NCBI RefSeq assembly: GCF_003049705.1
Contig: NZ_PIRF01000003.1
Span: 211,886-275,885 of the forward strand
Origin: Campylobacter concisus
Lineage (GTDB): Bacteria; Campylobacterota; Campylobacteria; Campylobacterales; Campylobacteraceae
Length of the DNA stretch: 64,000 nucleotides
Reading direction: 5' to 3'
In this document: positions 35,457 through 43,952 of the stretch, piece by piece
Position numbering within the stretch: the stretch's first letter is position 1
Layout of the letters: the number at the start of each line of letters is the position of its first letter
The notes under the pieces: model-generated
Seen by the model: the letters and a program-made list of their open reading frames with translations, nothing else
Told to the model about the DNA's origin: nothing
Databases searched by the model: none
Made by a program: the position numbers and the translations under genes

Positions 35457-35506
35457 ATTTGCTCCTAAATTTGATAGTTTTTGTGAAATTTTACTAGTAA
35501 ATTTCT

Positions 35507-35538
35507 GGACATTTTTTGTCCATTCTAATTGCTATAAT
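35507..35538 (+). promoter_or_regulatory. operator-like palindrome and promoter (best match)
   Basis: TGGACATTTTTTGTCCA (35506-35522) is a perfect palindrome around a T5 core. TATAAT lies at 35533-35538, 12 bases from TGTC. It drives the operon starting at 35592. Confidence 0.72.
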
Positions 35539-35591
35539 TTCAAATATCGCAAAAAATGTATCGGCGATAAAAATCAAAAAAAGGATAATCA

Positions 35592-36179
35592 ATGATCTAC
35601 GAGCAACTTAAAATCCTCATGCAAAACAGCGACAAAAAGGCGCTCTCAAAAGCGCTTGGCTACGTAAGAGAGCAAAATTTCACAAGAGCACTTGCAAATT
35701 TAGAGGCGGCAAACAGCCTTGATGAGTTTATCACAAAGGGGCACTTTGATTGGGCACACAGCTCAGAAACACTGATCCTAGCCCTTAGCAAGTACTTTGG
35801 TCTTAATATAGACGCTGAGCTTAACGAGGTGCAAAAACTCTACAATGAGCGAATAAAATTTAGAGGCTCGTATATTTATATAGATACGGATTTTAGGCGC
35901 AAGAGCGAGCCTATATTTGCCCTTGCTATGGCGCAGCATTTAAGATATATCAGCCTAACGCCGTTTTTAGACGAGCTTTGTTTTAAAGCTTTGCACGAGC
36001 AGCTAAAAGTCATCTCAAAGATCACAAAAAGCTACTATCAAAAAACACAAACTCTGCCTATTTTTGGTGTCATAACTGGCTTTAAGCTCTATTTTCTAGG
36101 CAAAAATTATTCACTTGATACAAACGGAAATTTTACGGATAAAGAGATCGCTGAACAGGTGGCGGTGATTAAATTTTAA
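35592..36179 (+). CDS. hypothetical protein, first gene of palindrome-controlled operon
   Basis: The 195-residue, mostly helical protein starts MIYEQLKILMQNSDKKALSK. Repeating helix pairs (SKALGYVREQNFTRALANLE and later ones) look like a TPR-like or alpha-solenoid fold, which is inference. No catalytic motif is evident. The ATG follows AAAAGGA. Two genes follow on the same strand with gaps of 9 and 42 bases. Confidence 0.65.
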   Translation: MIYEQLKILMQNSDKKALSKALGYVREQNFTRALANLEAANSLDEFITKGHFDWAHSSETLILALSKYFGLNIDAELNEVQKLYNERIKFRGSYIYIDTDFRRKSEPIFALAMAQHLRYISLTPFLDELCFKALHEQLKVISKITKSYYQKTQTLPIFGVITGFKLYFLGKNYSLDTNGNFTDKEIAEQVAVIKF

Positions 36180-36188
36180 AGGGCAAAA

Positions 36189-37085
36189 ATGGGAAAATTT
36201 ACAAACGAACAAAGGCAAAAACTAAATAGTATAAACGAAAGGCTTTATGACCTTGAACGCCGAGTTGTACCACGTGCAAAACAGATAAACATCTCTGTAA
36301 AAGATAAAAAAGAGGCATGGGATCATGAATGTAGCCTGCTGCTCTATTTTTACTCAAAGGATGAACTTCTCATGCGATATGGGCAGTTCATGAATCACAT
36401 AGATGACTACTTTTATACGGAAAATCAAAACGAATTTAGAAACTGGCCCACACATGAGATGTCTGGCGAGTGGCACTGCTGGTTTTACCACTGCTTATAT
36501 GACCATACGGATCTTAGCTGGGATGAAATTTTAACTATCGACAGGATGGATGGTAAGCTTCGCTCATGGTACGACTATACGCCTATAGATCTTTGCCTAA
36601 AAAAGCTAGAGTGCAGCGAGAGAGAAGAGTATATCTCTGATGCCAACAAAGATCAGTGGGAGCAGATAGAAAAGATAAATAAAGCGCTAGCTAGCTATCA
36701 AGATATCCTAATAAGAGATGCAAAAATGCTTGAAAATAGGCTAAAAGCAAGGTTTGAGGGTGGATTTATCGAGGATTATGCTATGGAATTTCGTTTGGTC
36801 TTTCGCTTGCGCGAAGATGATCCAGATTATGATGAAAATGACGATAATTTCTTAGCTATCATCAATGAGCCTATCATCCCTGGCGAAATGAGCAAGCAAA
36901 AGAGCCGATGGACGCAAAACTGCAATGAATATTTTGGTAGCTCTGTCTATTTTGACAAGAAGGCATATTTTTGCTATTTATTTGCAGCTTTTAATAATAA
37001 CACACATATCAATAAGATCAAAGATATACTGCGCATAGGTTCTGTTGATATGGCGCTTTGCTGGGATGAATACTATGAAATTTAA
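36189..37085 (+). CDS. hypothetical protein
   Basis: The 298-residue protein has a charged coiled N-terminus (INERLYDLERRVVPRAKQIN). A Trp-, His- and Asp-rich middle follows (WPTHEMSGEWHCWFYHCLYD, then IDRMDGKLRSWYDYTP), and the C-terminal part is acidic. The His/Asp/Cys cluster could bind metal, but I recognise no family. It lies nine bases after the preceding gene, so it is co-transcribed. Confidence 0.65.
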   Translation: MGKFTNEQRQKLNSINERLYDLERRVVPRAKQINISVKDKKEAWDHECSLLLYFYSKDELLMRYGQFMNHIDDYFYTENQNEFRNWPTHEMSGEWHCWFYHCLYDHTDLSWDEILTIDRMDGKLRSWYDYTPIDLCLKKLECSEREEYISDANKDQWEQIEKINKALASYQDILIRDAKMLENRLKARFEGGFIEDYAMEFRLVFRLREDDPDYDENDDNFLAIINEPIIPGEMSKQKSRWTQNCNEYFGSSVYFDKKAYFCYLFAAFNNNTHINKIKDILRIGSVDMALCWDEYYEI

Positions 37086-37127
37086 AGCAAGATACCATAA
37101 GATAAAGATTATAAAAGGAGGTGAATT

Positions 37128-38408
37128 ATGGCAAGCCAAACAACGATAAAGTGTCCAAACTGTGGGTGTGAAATAGATATAAATGACGCCTTATATCATC
37201 AGTTAGAAGGTAAATATAAAGTTGAATACCTAGCCCAAAAGAAGCAGCTTGAAGCTGAACTTGAGGCTAAAAGAAAGGAGCAGGAGGCTTATTTTGAGAG
37301 TTTAAGAACAAAAGAGCAGCAACTGCAAGATCAAAAAGAGAAATTTGAGGAAGAAATCAAAAAAGCTACGCAGTTGCAGCTAAAAATGGAAAGAGCAAGA
37401 CTTCAAGAGGAGCTGCGAAAAGAGATACTTGACGAGCAAAATGAGTCGGTGGCACTCTTGCAAAAACAGCTTGAAGAGAAGTCAAATCAAGTAAAGGAGC
37501 TAAATATTACAAAGGCTCAAATTTTGCAGCTTCAAAGGGAAAAAGAGGAGATGGAGTCTGCCATAACCGCAAAGGCTGAGCTGGCATTAAATGAAAAGCT
37601 AAAAGAAGAAAAAGAGAAGATACAAAAGGCTGCAGATGAGCAAAATGAGCTTAAATTTAGACAAAAAGAGGAACAACTAAAACAGCTTCAAGAGCAACTT
37701 CAAATAGCCCAAAGAAAGGCCGAGCAAGGCAGCATGCAGCTTCAAGGTGAGGTGCAGGAGCTCGCGATAGAAGAGTGGCTGAGGGAGAAATTTCCATTTG
37801 ATACTATTGATGAGATCAAAAAAGGTGCAAGAGGTGCTGACTGCGTGCAGATCGTGCATACAAGGGAGTCTCAAAACTGTGGAACGATATATTATGAAAG
37901 CAAGAGAACAAAAGAATTCCAAAGGTCTTGGATAGAGAAATTTAAGGCTGACATGAGAGAAAAAGGCGCTGATATCGGTGTCATAGTTACTGATGCTATG
38001 CCAAGTGATATGCAAAGGATGGGGCTATATGAAGGTGTTTGGATCTGTACGTTTGAGGAATTTAAAGGCTTAAGCGCTGTTTTAAGAGAGCAACTCATAA
38101 GGATACACCACGTCTTGATCGCGCAAGAGAACAAAAGCGACAAGATGAGCTTGCTCTATCACTTTTTAACCAGCAATGAATTTAAAATGCAAATAGAAGC
38201 GATAGCAGAGGCATTTTCGACCATGCAAAGTGACCTAGATAGCGAAAAGCGCGCGATGCAAAAGATATGGAAGCAAAGAGAGAAGCAAATCGAAAAGGTA
38301 CTAGATAACACCATAAGTATGTATGGCTCTATAAAGGGTATCGCTGGAAATGCGGTAGCAAACATAAAAGCCCTTGAGCTACCATATAGTGGTGATACGC
38401 AGGAGTGA
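37128..38408 (+). CDS. DUF2130 protein with zinc ribbon and coiled coil
   Basis: The 426-residue protein has an N-terminal zinc-ribbon-like IKCPNCGCEID and a long coiled coil (about 40-205). The DUF2130 domain follows, with REKFPFDTIDEIKKGARGAD, TIYYESKRTKEFQRSWIEKF and GVIVTDAMPSDMQRMG. The IYYESKRT stretch looks like a PD-(D/E)XK-type strand (E-x-K), so DUF2130 may be a nuclease-like domain. A strong AAAAGGAGG precedes the ATG. DUF2130 proteins are scattered in bacteria and their function is not established. Terminator-like DNA follows. Confidence 0.82.
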   Translation: MASQTTIKCPNCGCEIDINDALYHQLEGKYKVEYLAQKKQLEAELEAKRKEQEAYFESLRTKEQQLQDQKEKFEEEIKKATQLQLKMERARLQEELRKEILDEQNESVALLQKQLEEKSNQVKELNITKAQILQLQREKEEMESAITAKAELALNEKLKEEKEKIQKAADEQNELKFRQKEEQLKQLQEQLQIAQRKAEQGSMQLQGEVQELAIEEWLREKFPFDTIDEIKKGARGADCVQIVHTRESQNCGTIYYESKRTKEFQRSWIEKFKADMREKGADIGVIVTDAMPSDMQRMGLYEGVWICTFEEFKGLSAVLREQLIRIHHVLIAQENKSDKMSLLYHFLTSNEFKMQIEAIAEAFSTMQSDLDSEKRAMQKIWKQREKQIEKVLDNTISMYGSIKGIAGNAVANIKALELPYSGDTQE

Positions 38409-38414
38409 GATAAG

Positions 38415-38435
38415 GAGCGTTAAGGCGCTCTTTTT
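38415..38435 (+). terminator. rho-independent terminator after the DUF2130 gene
   Basis: GAGCG (38415-38419) pairs with CGCTC (38426-38430), followed by TTTTT. It separates the DUF2130 operon from the ATPase gene. Confidence 0.8.
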
Positions 38436-38476
38436 AAATTTTTTCTCACAAAAATTTCTCAAATTTTTATAATTAT

Positions 38477-38509
38477 GGACATAAAAATGTCTTTTATACC
38501 GAGTAAAAT
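38477..38509 (+). promoter_or_regulatory. operator-like palindrome and promoter
   Basis: GGACATAAAAATGTCT occupies 38477-38492 and TAAAAT 38504-38509. TGTC is again 12 bases from the -10 box. The site lies before the tandem AAA+ gene. Confidence 0.65.
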
Positions 38510-38539
38510 AGCTTCAAACAAAAGCAAAAGGAGTTTGTC

Positions 38540-40558
38540 GTGGAAAAAGAGATTTTTTACGTAGATAGCGAGATATATGAGCTTACGACACTTTGGACAC
38601 TTCGTGCTATTTTTAATCTTGGAGGAGAAAGAGAGTTACTAAGAAGCGGATGTGACGATGTTTTAGATTTTTTGGGTATCGAGTCAAAAGAGCCCAAAGA
38701 AGAAGAGATTCAAAATCTTAAAAACAGATTTGAAATTCTTGAAAAAAGTCAAATTTCATGCGGACTAAAAGATCTTGAACACAATCTAAATTTACTTCAA
38801 GAAAATTTAGGTCTAAATAGTACCGAGAGAGATATTTTGAGATTTGTTGCGATCATGTACAACTACGAAGTGATATCTAATGCTTGCAGTTTACTAGGAG
38901 ATCTAAACAACATACAAGCCACAAAAGCCATCTCAAAGATACTAAATTTACGTTTCGGCGATGTTCAAAAAGCCTTTAAAAAAGATGGAATCTTTGCCAA
39001 GACTTCGATTGTAAAACTAGAAAATAATGTGCATAACCTAAAATATAAAATCGATGTCATAAATAATAACTTTATGTGCGATTTGTTTGTTAAATGTGAA
39101 AGCATGGATGAGATATTTGAAAGCTCGATAAAGCCGTGTAGTAAGACAAATTTGACAACAAAAAACTATCCTCATATAAAAGAAGATGTGAAAATTTTGC
39201 TCTCGTTTCTAAAAAATGCCGTTAGAAAAAAGCAAAAAGGAGTAAATGTGCTTCTATACGGCTCAGCAGGGACTGGTAAAACTGAGCTTAGTAAAGTGAT
39301 AGCCAGTGAGCTAAATTTAAAGCTTTATGAAGTAGCTTATGATGACGAGTACGGATATGCGACTGAGGATCGAAGGCTAAGGTCATATTGCCTTGCACAA
39401 AACGTATTGTCTGCTGGATCAAATTTGCTCATGTATGACGAAGCAGAGGATATATTTAACACAAATAATGACGAAAAACGACAGTATGGTAAAGCTTTTA
39501 TCAACAGATCTCTTGAGACTAACGAGCTGCCTACTATCTGGATAACCAACAATATCTACTGTATGGATGAAGCTGTAGTTAGAAGGTTTAACCTAGCCAT
39601 AGAGATAGGCATACCAACTGAAGATGTAAGAGCAAAGATCATAAAAAAATATAGTGAAAATTTGATAGACAATAAGCTCGTAAAAAAGCTAGCTAAAAAT
39701 CAGTTTGTAGCCCCAGCAGTCGTTAGTAACGCTAGCTTAGTCGTTTCAAATTTAAACACAAAAGATAAAAATAAAGCTTTTGAGCGAGTGATAAGCAACA
39801 CTCTAAAAGCACAAGGCTACGATGAGATAGAAAAAGATGAAAAGCCAAGCGCTGATCTGCCAAGTAGCTATGATCCAAATTTCGTAAACTCGGACTGCGA
39901 TCTAAACGAGCTAATACAAGGCATAAAAGAAAGCAAAAGTGCAAGGATATGCCTTTATGGCGTGCCTGGAACTGGCAAAAGCGCTTACACTAAATTTATC
40001 GCTAAAAGCCTTAAAAAGCCGATCATCATCAAAAAAGGAAGCGATCTTTTGTCTATGTTTGTAGGAGGAACTGAGAAAAATATAGCTCTAGCCTTCAAAG
40101 AAGCCAAAGATAAAAAAGCGGTGCTAGTCTTTGACGAAGTGGATAGCTTTTTGCAAGATAGAAGCATGGCTGCAAGAAGCTGGGAAGTAACTCAAGTGAA
40201 TGAGATGTTAGTGCAGATGGAGAGCTTTGATGGTATCTTTATCGCCACGACAAATTTGATAGATAATCTTGATAAAGCTTGTCTTAGAAGATTTGATCTA
40301 AAGCTTGAGTTTGGATATTTATTGCCAGATCAAGCGCAAAATTTATTTAAAAAAGAGTGCGCGCTGTTAAAAGTAAAATTTGACGAAAATGCAAGCAAAA
40401 AGGTCTCAAGCCTTGGCTTGCTAGCGCCTGGAGACTTTGCTAGTGTGAGAAGACAAGCTAAATTTAGACCTATAAAAAATGGCGATGACTTTTGCCATAG
40501 ACTTGAGCTTGAAGTCGCACTAAAAAATGAAGAAAAGAGTGTTAAGATAGGGTTTTAG
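38540..40558 (+). CDS. tandem AAA+ ATPase
   Basis: This is a 672-residue protein. A helical N-terminal domain (about 1-200) precedes two AAA+ modules. Module 1 has Walker A YGSAGTGKTEL, Walker B LLMYDEAED and ITNNIYCMDEAVVRRF. Module 2 has Walker A YGVPGTGKSAY, Walker B VLVFDEVDS and TTNLIDNLDKACLRRFD. Domain order and pore-like MFVGGTEKNI recall Cdc48/spastin-type unfoldases. The start GTG at 38540 follows AAAAGGAG. It is the last cargo gene and has the island palindrome upstream, so it may supply the motor for the regulon's products. A link to the T6SS is unlikely, because it sits inside the island. Confidence 0.85.
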   Translation: MEKEIFYVDSEIYELTTLWTLRAIFNLGGERELLRSGCDDVLDFLGIESKEPKEEEIQNLKNRFEILEKSQISCGLKDLEHNLNLLQENLGLNSTERDILRFVAIMYNYEVISNACSLLGDLNNIQATKAISKILNLRFGDVQKAFKKDGIFAKTSIVKLENNVHNLKYKIDVINNNFMCDLFVKCESMDEIFESSIKPCSKTNLTTKNYPHIKEDVKILLSFLKNAVRKKQKGVNVLLYGSAGTGKTELSKVIASELNLKLYEVAYDDEYGYATEDRRLRSYCLAQNVLSAGSNLLMYDEAEDIFNTNNDEKRQYGKAFINRSLETNELPTIWITNNIYCMDEAVVRRFNLAIEIGIPTEDVRAKIIKKYSENLIDNKLVKKLAKNQFVAPAVVSNASLVVSNLNTKDKNKAFERVISNTLKAQGYDEIEKDEKPSADLPSSYDPNFVNSDCDLNELIQGIKESKSARICLYGVPGTGKSAYTKFIAKSLKKPIIIKKGSDLLSMFVGGTEKNIALAFKEAKDKKAVLVFDEVDSFLQDRSMAARSWEVTQVNEMLVQMESFDGIFIATTNLIDNLDKACLRRFDLKLEFGYLLPDQAQNLFKKECALLKVKFDENASKKVSSLGLLAPGDFASVRRQAKFRPIKNGDDFCHRLELEVALKNEEKSVKIGF

Positions 40559-40857
40559 GGATCATCCCTAACGAGGTGTTTTTTGTCTGATCTGTCAGAC
40601 AAAAAGTATCCTCGCCCAGATGAAATAAAAGATGGCTTTTTGATAAATGATATCATATGTATGCGAATAGTAAGCTGGTTATGGATTGTGTTTTTCGTTG
40701 TTTATTGATCCATTTAAGATAAATCAAAGAACATATAGCAAAATATTAAAAAGCCATAAAATTAAGCATAATTTTATAATCTTAAATGGTCTTAAATTTA
40801 TAAATCAATCTTTACTCTTTATACTACAGCACTATCATTTTAAATAGTTTACTACAC
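40559..40857. other. stretch between ATPase and integrase, with a large hairpin
   Basis: No gene is visible. It holds the two-part hairpin at 40572-40614. The rest is AT-rich DNA just downstream of the integrase gene. Confidence 0.5.
40572..40614. terminator. large two-part hairpin after the AAA+ gene
   Basis: TTTTTGTCTGA (40580-40590) pairs perfectly with TCAGACAAAAA (40595-40605), and outside it CGAGG (40572-40576) pairs with CCTCG (40610-40614). It could end transcription from either side. No strong T run follows on the plus strand beyond the stem itself. Confidence 0.5.
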
Positions 40858-43014
40858 TCACCCTTCCTCTCCTTGATAAAAATTTACCTCCTCAACTAGA
40901 TCCTTTAGAATTTTTGGAGTTACTGGCTCCCCATAAGTATTCATGGTGATCTTGTATTGTTGCTCGTGTCCTACAAGAGCAGCTATATACTCAACCCTTT
41001 GGCCACTTTGAATGAGCTTGTTTATGAAAGTGTGTCTAAATGAGTGAAACGTCCTTGTTTTATCACTATCTTTTATAACTTTAGTATTGATTTTCTTTCT
41101 AAAATACTCAGAGAAGTCTTTATTATCACAACTAAATAGCCTAACTGCTTTGCCGCATTTCCTAGCTAGCTTCTTTTTACTCTCTATAAATTCAAATAGC
41201 CCAATGCTATTTAGCTTAGAGTGGATAGGAACTATCCTTATGGAGTTTCTAGTCTTTAAAGTCTTGCTCTTACCAGTTTTTACATCTATTTTTGTATTTA
41301 AACTAAAGCATACTATGTTATATTTTTCGACTATGTCATCTGTGTTTAGCTGGATTATCTCATTTAGTCTCATGCCAGAATAAGCTGCTATATGAGTAAC
41401 GAAAAATAGCTCATCTTTGCTAATCCTTTGACTTTTAGTATCACCACTTGATCTAATCTTACTAACAATATCCAAAAGTGCGTTTACGTCACTATCTTCA
41501 TAAGGGTTTTTGTTTGTAACGTCATCTTGGTTTATACTTATTTGCAGATCTATAGCTGGATTCTTATCCATATAGTCACTATCGTAGCAGTCACTATCGT
41601 AGCAGTATTTAAAAAACTCACTAACTCTAACAATATACTTCTTGATGGTTGATTTAGAAATTTTTGGTCTATCTTTTGCTAAAGCCATGATCTCATCTAG
41701 GCTTTTATCTTTATAGAGACTATTTTGAGAGAGTTTGGTTGGTAGTTGTAGTAAGACATTTCTAAAATTTAGCAAGTCATCTCTTTTTATCTTTTTGATA
41801 TCTAGCTCATCGCCAAATTTCATAGATATTAGCCGTCCTACATGTCTAACAAGACCAAATGTGCTATCACTCCAGTTGTTTGAAATACTCGTGTTTGATA
41901 CATAGTTTTCAAATGCACTCTTTAGTGTGACCATGTCAGCTTTGCTCTCGCTTTTGGTAGTTAATGCTAGATTGGATTTAAAGCTTCTAGCTCTATTTGA
42001 GAAGAGCTTTTGAAAGAAATTTATAGCTTCATTGAAAGTCATGCCACTAGTATCACTTGTATCATCTATCGCAAGGTCTTTAGCCTCAATGTCACTTAAA
42101 ACTATGCCCTTATCTTCATATTTATCTGCCTTGTATAGCTTTACCTGACCACCAAAGGTAGGATCATCTAAATTTCCATACCCAAATTTTAGATCATCAC
42201 TTAGCTCATTGTCTCCATCTGGTGATAACTCACAACCAAATATTCTTAGGATATCGTTTTGTGTGAGTGCGCCTTTTTGCTTGGCTAGCTCATTTATAGA
42301 ATTTCTTAGCTCACAAATAGAGTGCTTTAAGGACTTTTTAGTAAAAGGCAGCACCAAATTCTGCTTTTTTAAAGTCTCTATGTCATCTTGATAGCTATCT
42401 ATGTTAGCCTCTTTAACGCCTTTTGCTATCTCGTCTTTAGTATTATTATCTAAATTTGCACTCTTGTGCTTTTTACCAAGTGGTACAAATGTCTGTTGCT
42501 TATTATTTAGTAGTTTTTGGTTTTTGCACATCTTATATGATATGTGATTTATGTTATCTATCGTTGCCTCAAGCACTCTTTTGCCAAGAAGCTTTTTGGT
42601 GTGAGAGTCAGTGCAAGATAGCTTTTTGCAGATATCATCAACTTCTTTTGATATGACGCTGGGCAAGCTATCTTCTTTTAAACTCTGTTTTAAAAACAAA
42701 TTTAGTGATAGTAGTCCATCTAAATTTATATATCTGCCAAGCATATCATGCTCTTTGATACTTTTGGCCTCTTTGGCTTTTAAAAGCATAAGCACCAAGT
42801 GCTCTATAAGTTCGCTGCTCAAATTCATCTTCCATGCCTTTTTGATCGCGTTAAAAATTATAGAGTAGATCTTAGCACGATTTTTTGCTGTATCAAAGCG
42901 TTTTGTGAGGAAGGAGGTTATATATTCGGTTTTATTACCAAAATAAGGTCTCAGATATAGTGGGATAGCTACTCTAAAGTAGTATATACCATTTCGTTTG
43001 ACTAGATATTGCAT
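40858..43014 (-). CDS. tyrosine-recombinase integrase of island 2
   Basis: The 718-residue protein starts MQYLVKRNGIYYFRVAIP (DUF6538-like) and has a long middle region. The catalytic domain has YSGMRLNEIIQLN (Arg), TFHSFRHTFIN (HxxRH intact), LVGHEQQYK and NTYGEP (Tyr). It is clearly related to the integrase at 5104. It has a five-residue tandem duplication CYDSD-CYDSD, encoded by a 15-bp repeat at 41575-41604, not present in the relative. It reads away from the 46-bp attachment repeat about 110 bases away, so it is the island's own integrase. Confidence 0.9.
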   Translation of the reverse strand: MQYLVKRNGIYYFRVAIPLYLRPYFGNKTEYITSFLTKRFDTAKNRAKIYSIIFNAIKKAWKMNLSSELIEHLVLMLLKAKEAKSIKEHDMLGRYINLDGLLSLNLFLKQSLKEDSLPSVISKEVDDICKKLSCTDSHTKKLLGKRVLEATIDNINHISYKMCKNQKLLNNKQQTFVPLGKKHKSANLDNNTKDEIAKGVKEANIDSYQDDIETLKKQNLVLPFTKKSLKHSICELRNSINELAKQKGALTQNDILRIFGCELSPDGDNELSDDLKFGYGNLDDPTFGGQVKLYKADKYEDKGIVLSDIEAKDLAIDDTSDTSGMTFNEAINFFQKLFSNRARSFKSNLALTTKSESKADMVTLKSAFENYVSNTSISNNWSDSTFGLVRHVGRLISMKFGDELDIKKIKRDDLLNFRNVLLQLPTKLSQNSLYKDKSLDEIMALAKDRPKISKSTIKKYIVRVSEFFKYCYDSDCYDSDYMDKNPAIDLQISINQDDVTNKNPYEDSDVNALLDIVSKIRSSGDTKSQRISKDELFFVTHIAAYSGMRLNEIIQLNTDDIVEKYNIVCFSLNTKIDVKTGKSKTLKTRNSIRIVPIHSKLNSIGLFEFIESKKKLARKCGKAVRLFSCDNKDFSEYFRKKINTKVIKDSDKTRTFHSFRHTFINKLIQSGQRVEYIAALVGHEQQYKITMNTYGEPVTPKILKDLVEEVNFYQGEEG
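41575..41604. repeat. 15-bp in-frame tandem duplication in the integrase gene
   Basis: The unit gtcactatcgtagca occurs twice in direct tandem and adds five residues near the core-binding/catalytic domain junction. Confidence 0.85.
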
Positions 43015-43121
43015 CTTTGTTACCTATGCAATATAACTTTGTAGCAAAATGTAGCAGATACTTAGTGTGAAACTGACTATGTGCCGTCTTTTTGGTGCTT
43101 ACACAAGGTTTATTTTTAAAC

Positions 43122-43167
43122 CCTCATAAGCCGGAGGTCGGGAGTTCAAGTCTCCCCCGTGACACCA
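43122..43167 (+). repeat. attachment site: second tRNA 3'-end repeat (right end of island 2)
   Basis: The 46 bases are identical to 7178-7223 and in the same orientation, ending in the tRNA CCA. DNA to the right is T6SS-associated backbone or accessory DNA, DNA to the left is the island integrase. Confidence 0.9.
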
Positions 43168-43360
43168 AAACGCACTATTTTAGGCACTAGCAGTGATGCT
43201 TTTGTTCTTTCCCTTTCTTTAAAATTTCCTTTAAGAGTGGAACACTTAGTTGCTAAAGTGGGACAGCCTCTTAAAAATTCCAACAATTATAAAGTCATCA
43301 CCCTTGTAATGCCATAAAAATAAATTTGTTTTAAATTCTTGCTTCTAGTTTTTATTTTAG

Positions 43361-43561
43361 GTCACCTTTAAAATACCCCAAGGAATATCCAGCTACTGCC
43401 AACAGTTAAGCTTCAGTAAGCTTAACAGTAAAGATGAAGAGCTTCATAGTAGAGCCTTTGTAAAGAATTTTCTTAAAGGCTTTCAAGAAAGCTTTGAGAA
43501 AGACTATACTGCGCAGTCTTACATACAAAAAATGAAAGAGGATATAATGACGAAGAAATAA
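43361..43561 (+). pseudogene. C-terminal remnant, possibly of a T6SS-linked protein
   Basis: A frame of 66 codons without a start, following a TAG, encodes a helical tail (FVKNFLKGFQESFEKDYTAQ, then SYIQKMKEDIMTKK). I do not recognise it. It is the first of several gene tails between the island edge and the T6SS. Confidence 0.45.
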
Positions 43562-43709
43562 AAGGTTATACGAGTTTGCGAACCGGTTCTAGTTATATAA
43601 ATTTCAAAAAACATAACCGATATGAAAGATCTAGTAAAAACCATAACTCATGAAAACCAAAGATTGATGGATATACAAGATCATAGAGATATAAATAAAA
43701 ATAGAGACG

Positions 43710-43952
43710 ATGATACCAAATACTCATCAAATTTCTCAGACTTTGCGAGAAGTAAAGCATTCAATTGGGGCAATATCAAAACAATGGAGAGATTTTTTAA
43801 ATACAAAATCAATAAATAGGGAAGATAAATTATTAAATAATATGATAGAAAATGGTGGAAATATTTTTAGGTATACAATTTTTCAAGGAGCAAATTATGA
43901 ACTTCGCAATACAATAAAAGACAATACTATCGGCGGTAGTGGTAATGAATGA
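43710..43952 (+). pseudogene. possible orphan effector C-terminal fragment
   Basis: The 80-codon frame (QISQTLREVKHSIGAISKQW, then DKLLNNMIENGGNIFRYT) looks like the end of a longer protein. Another frame at 43622-43819 overlaps its start, so the region is scrambled. It runs eight bases into the following membrane-protein gene, as toxin and immunity genes often do. The toxin reading is inference. Confidence 0.4.

Larger units (their letters stand above)
7178..43167. mobile_element. genomic island 2 (mobilizable, about 36 kb)
   Basis: The segment is bounded by identical 46-bp tRNA 3'-end repeats and has an integrase (40858-43014) next to the right repeat. It carries its own mobilization genes (8992-12772) but no conjugation pilus genes, so it would be an integrative mobilizable element. 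The cargo is dominated by nuclease, restriction-modification and ATPase genes. A fossil integrase tail at 16562-16626 shows it is composite. Confidence 0.8.

Noticed and set aside
38540..40558. The tandem AAA+ ATPase as the missing ClpV (TssH) of the T6SS
   Set aside because: It is inside the island, bounded by the attachment repeat and integrase, and under the island operator. It lacks ClpV/ClpB hallmarks such as the Clp-N repeats and M-domain. T6SS loci of Campylobacter are known to lack ClpV.
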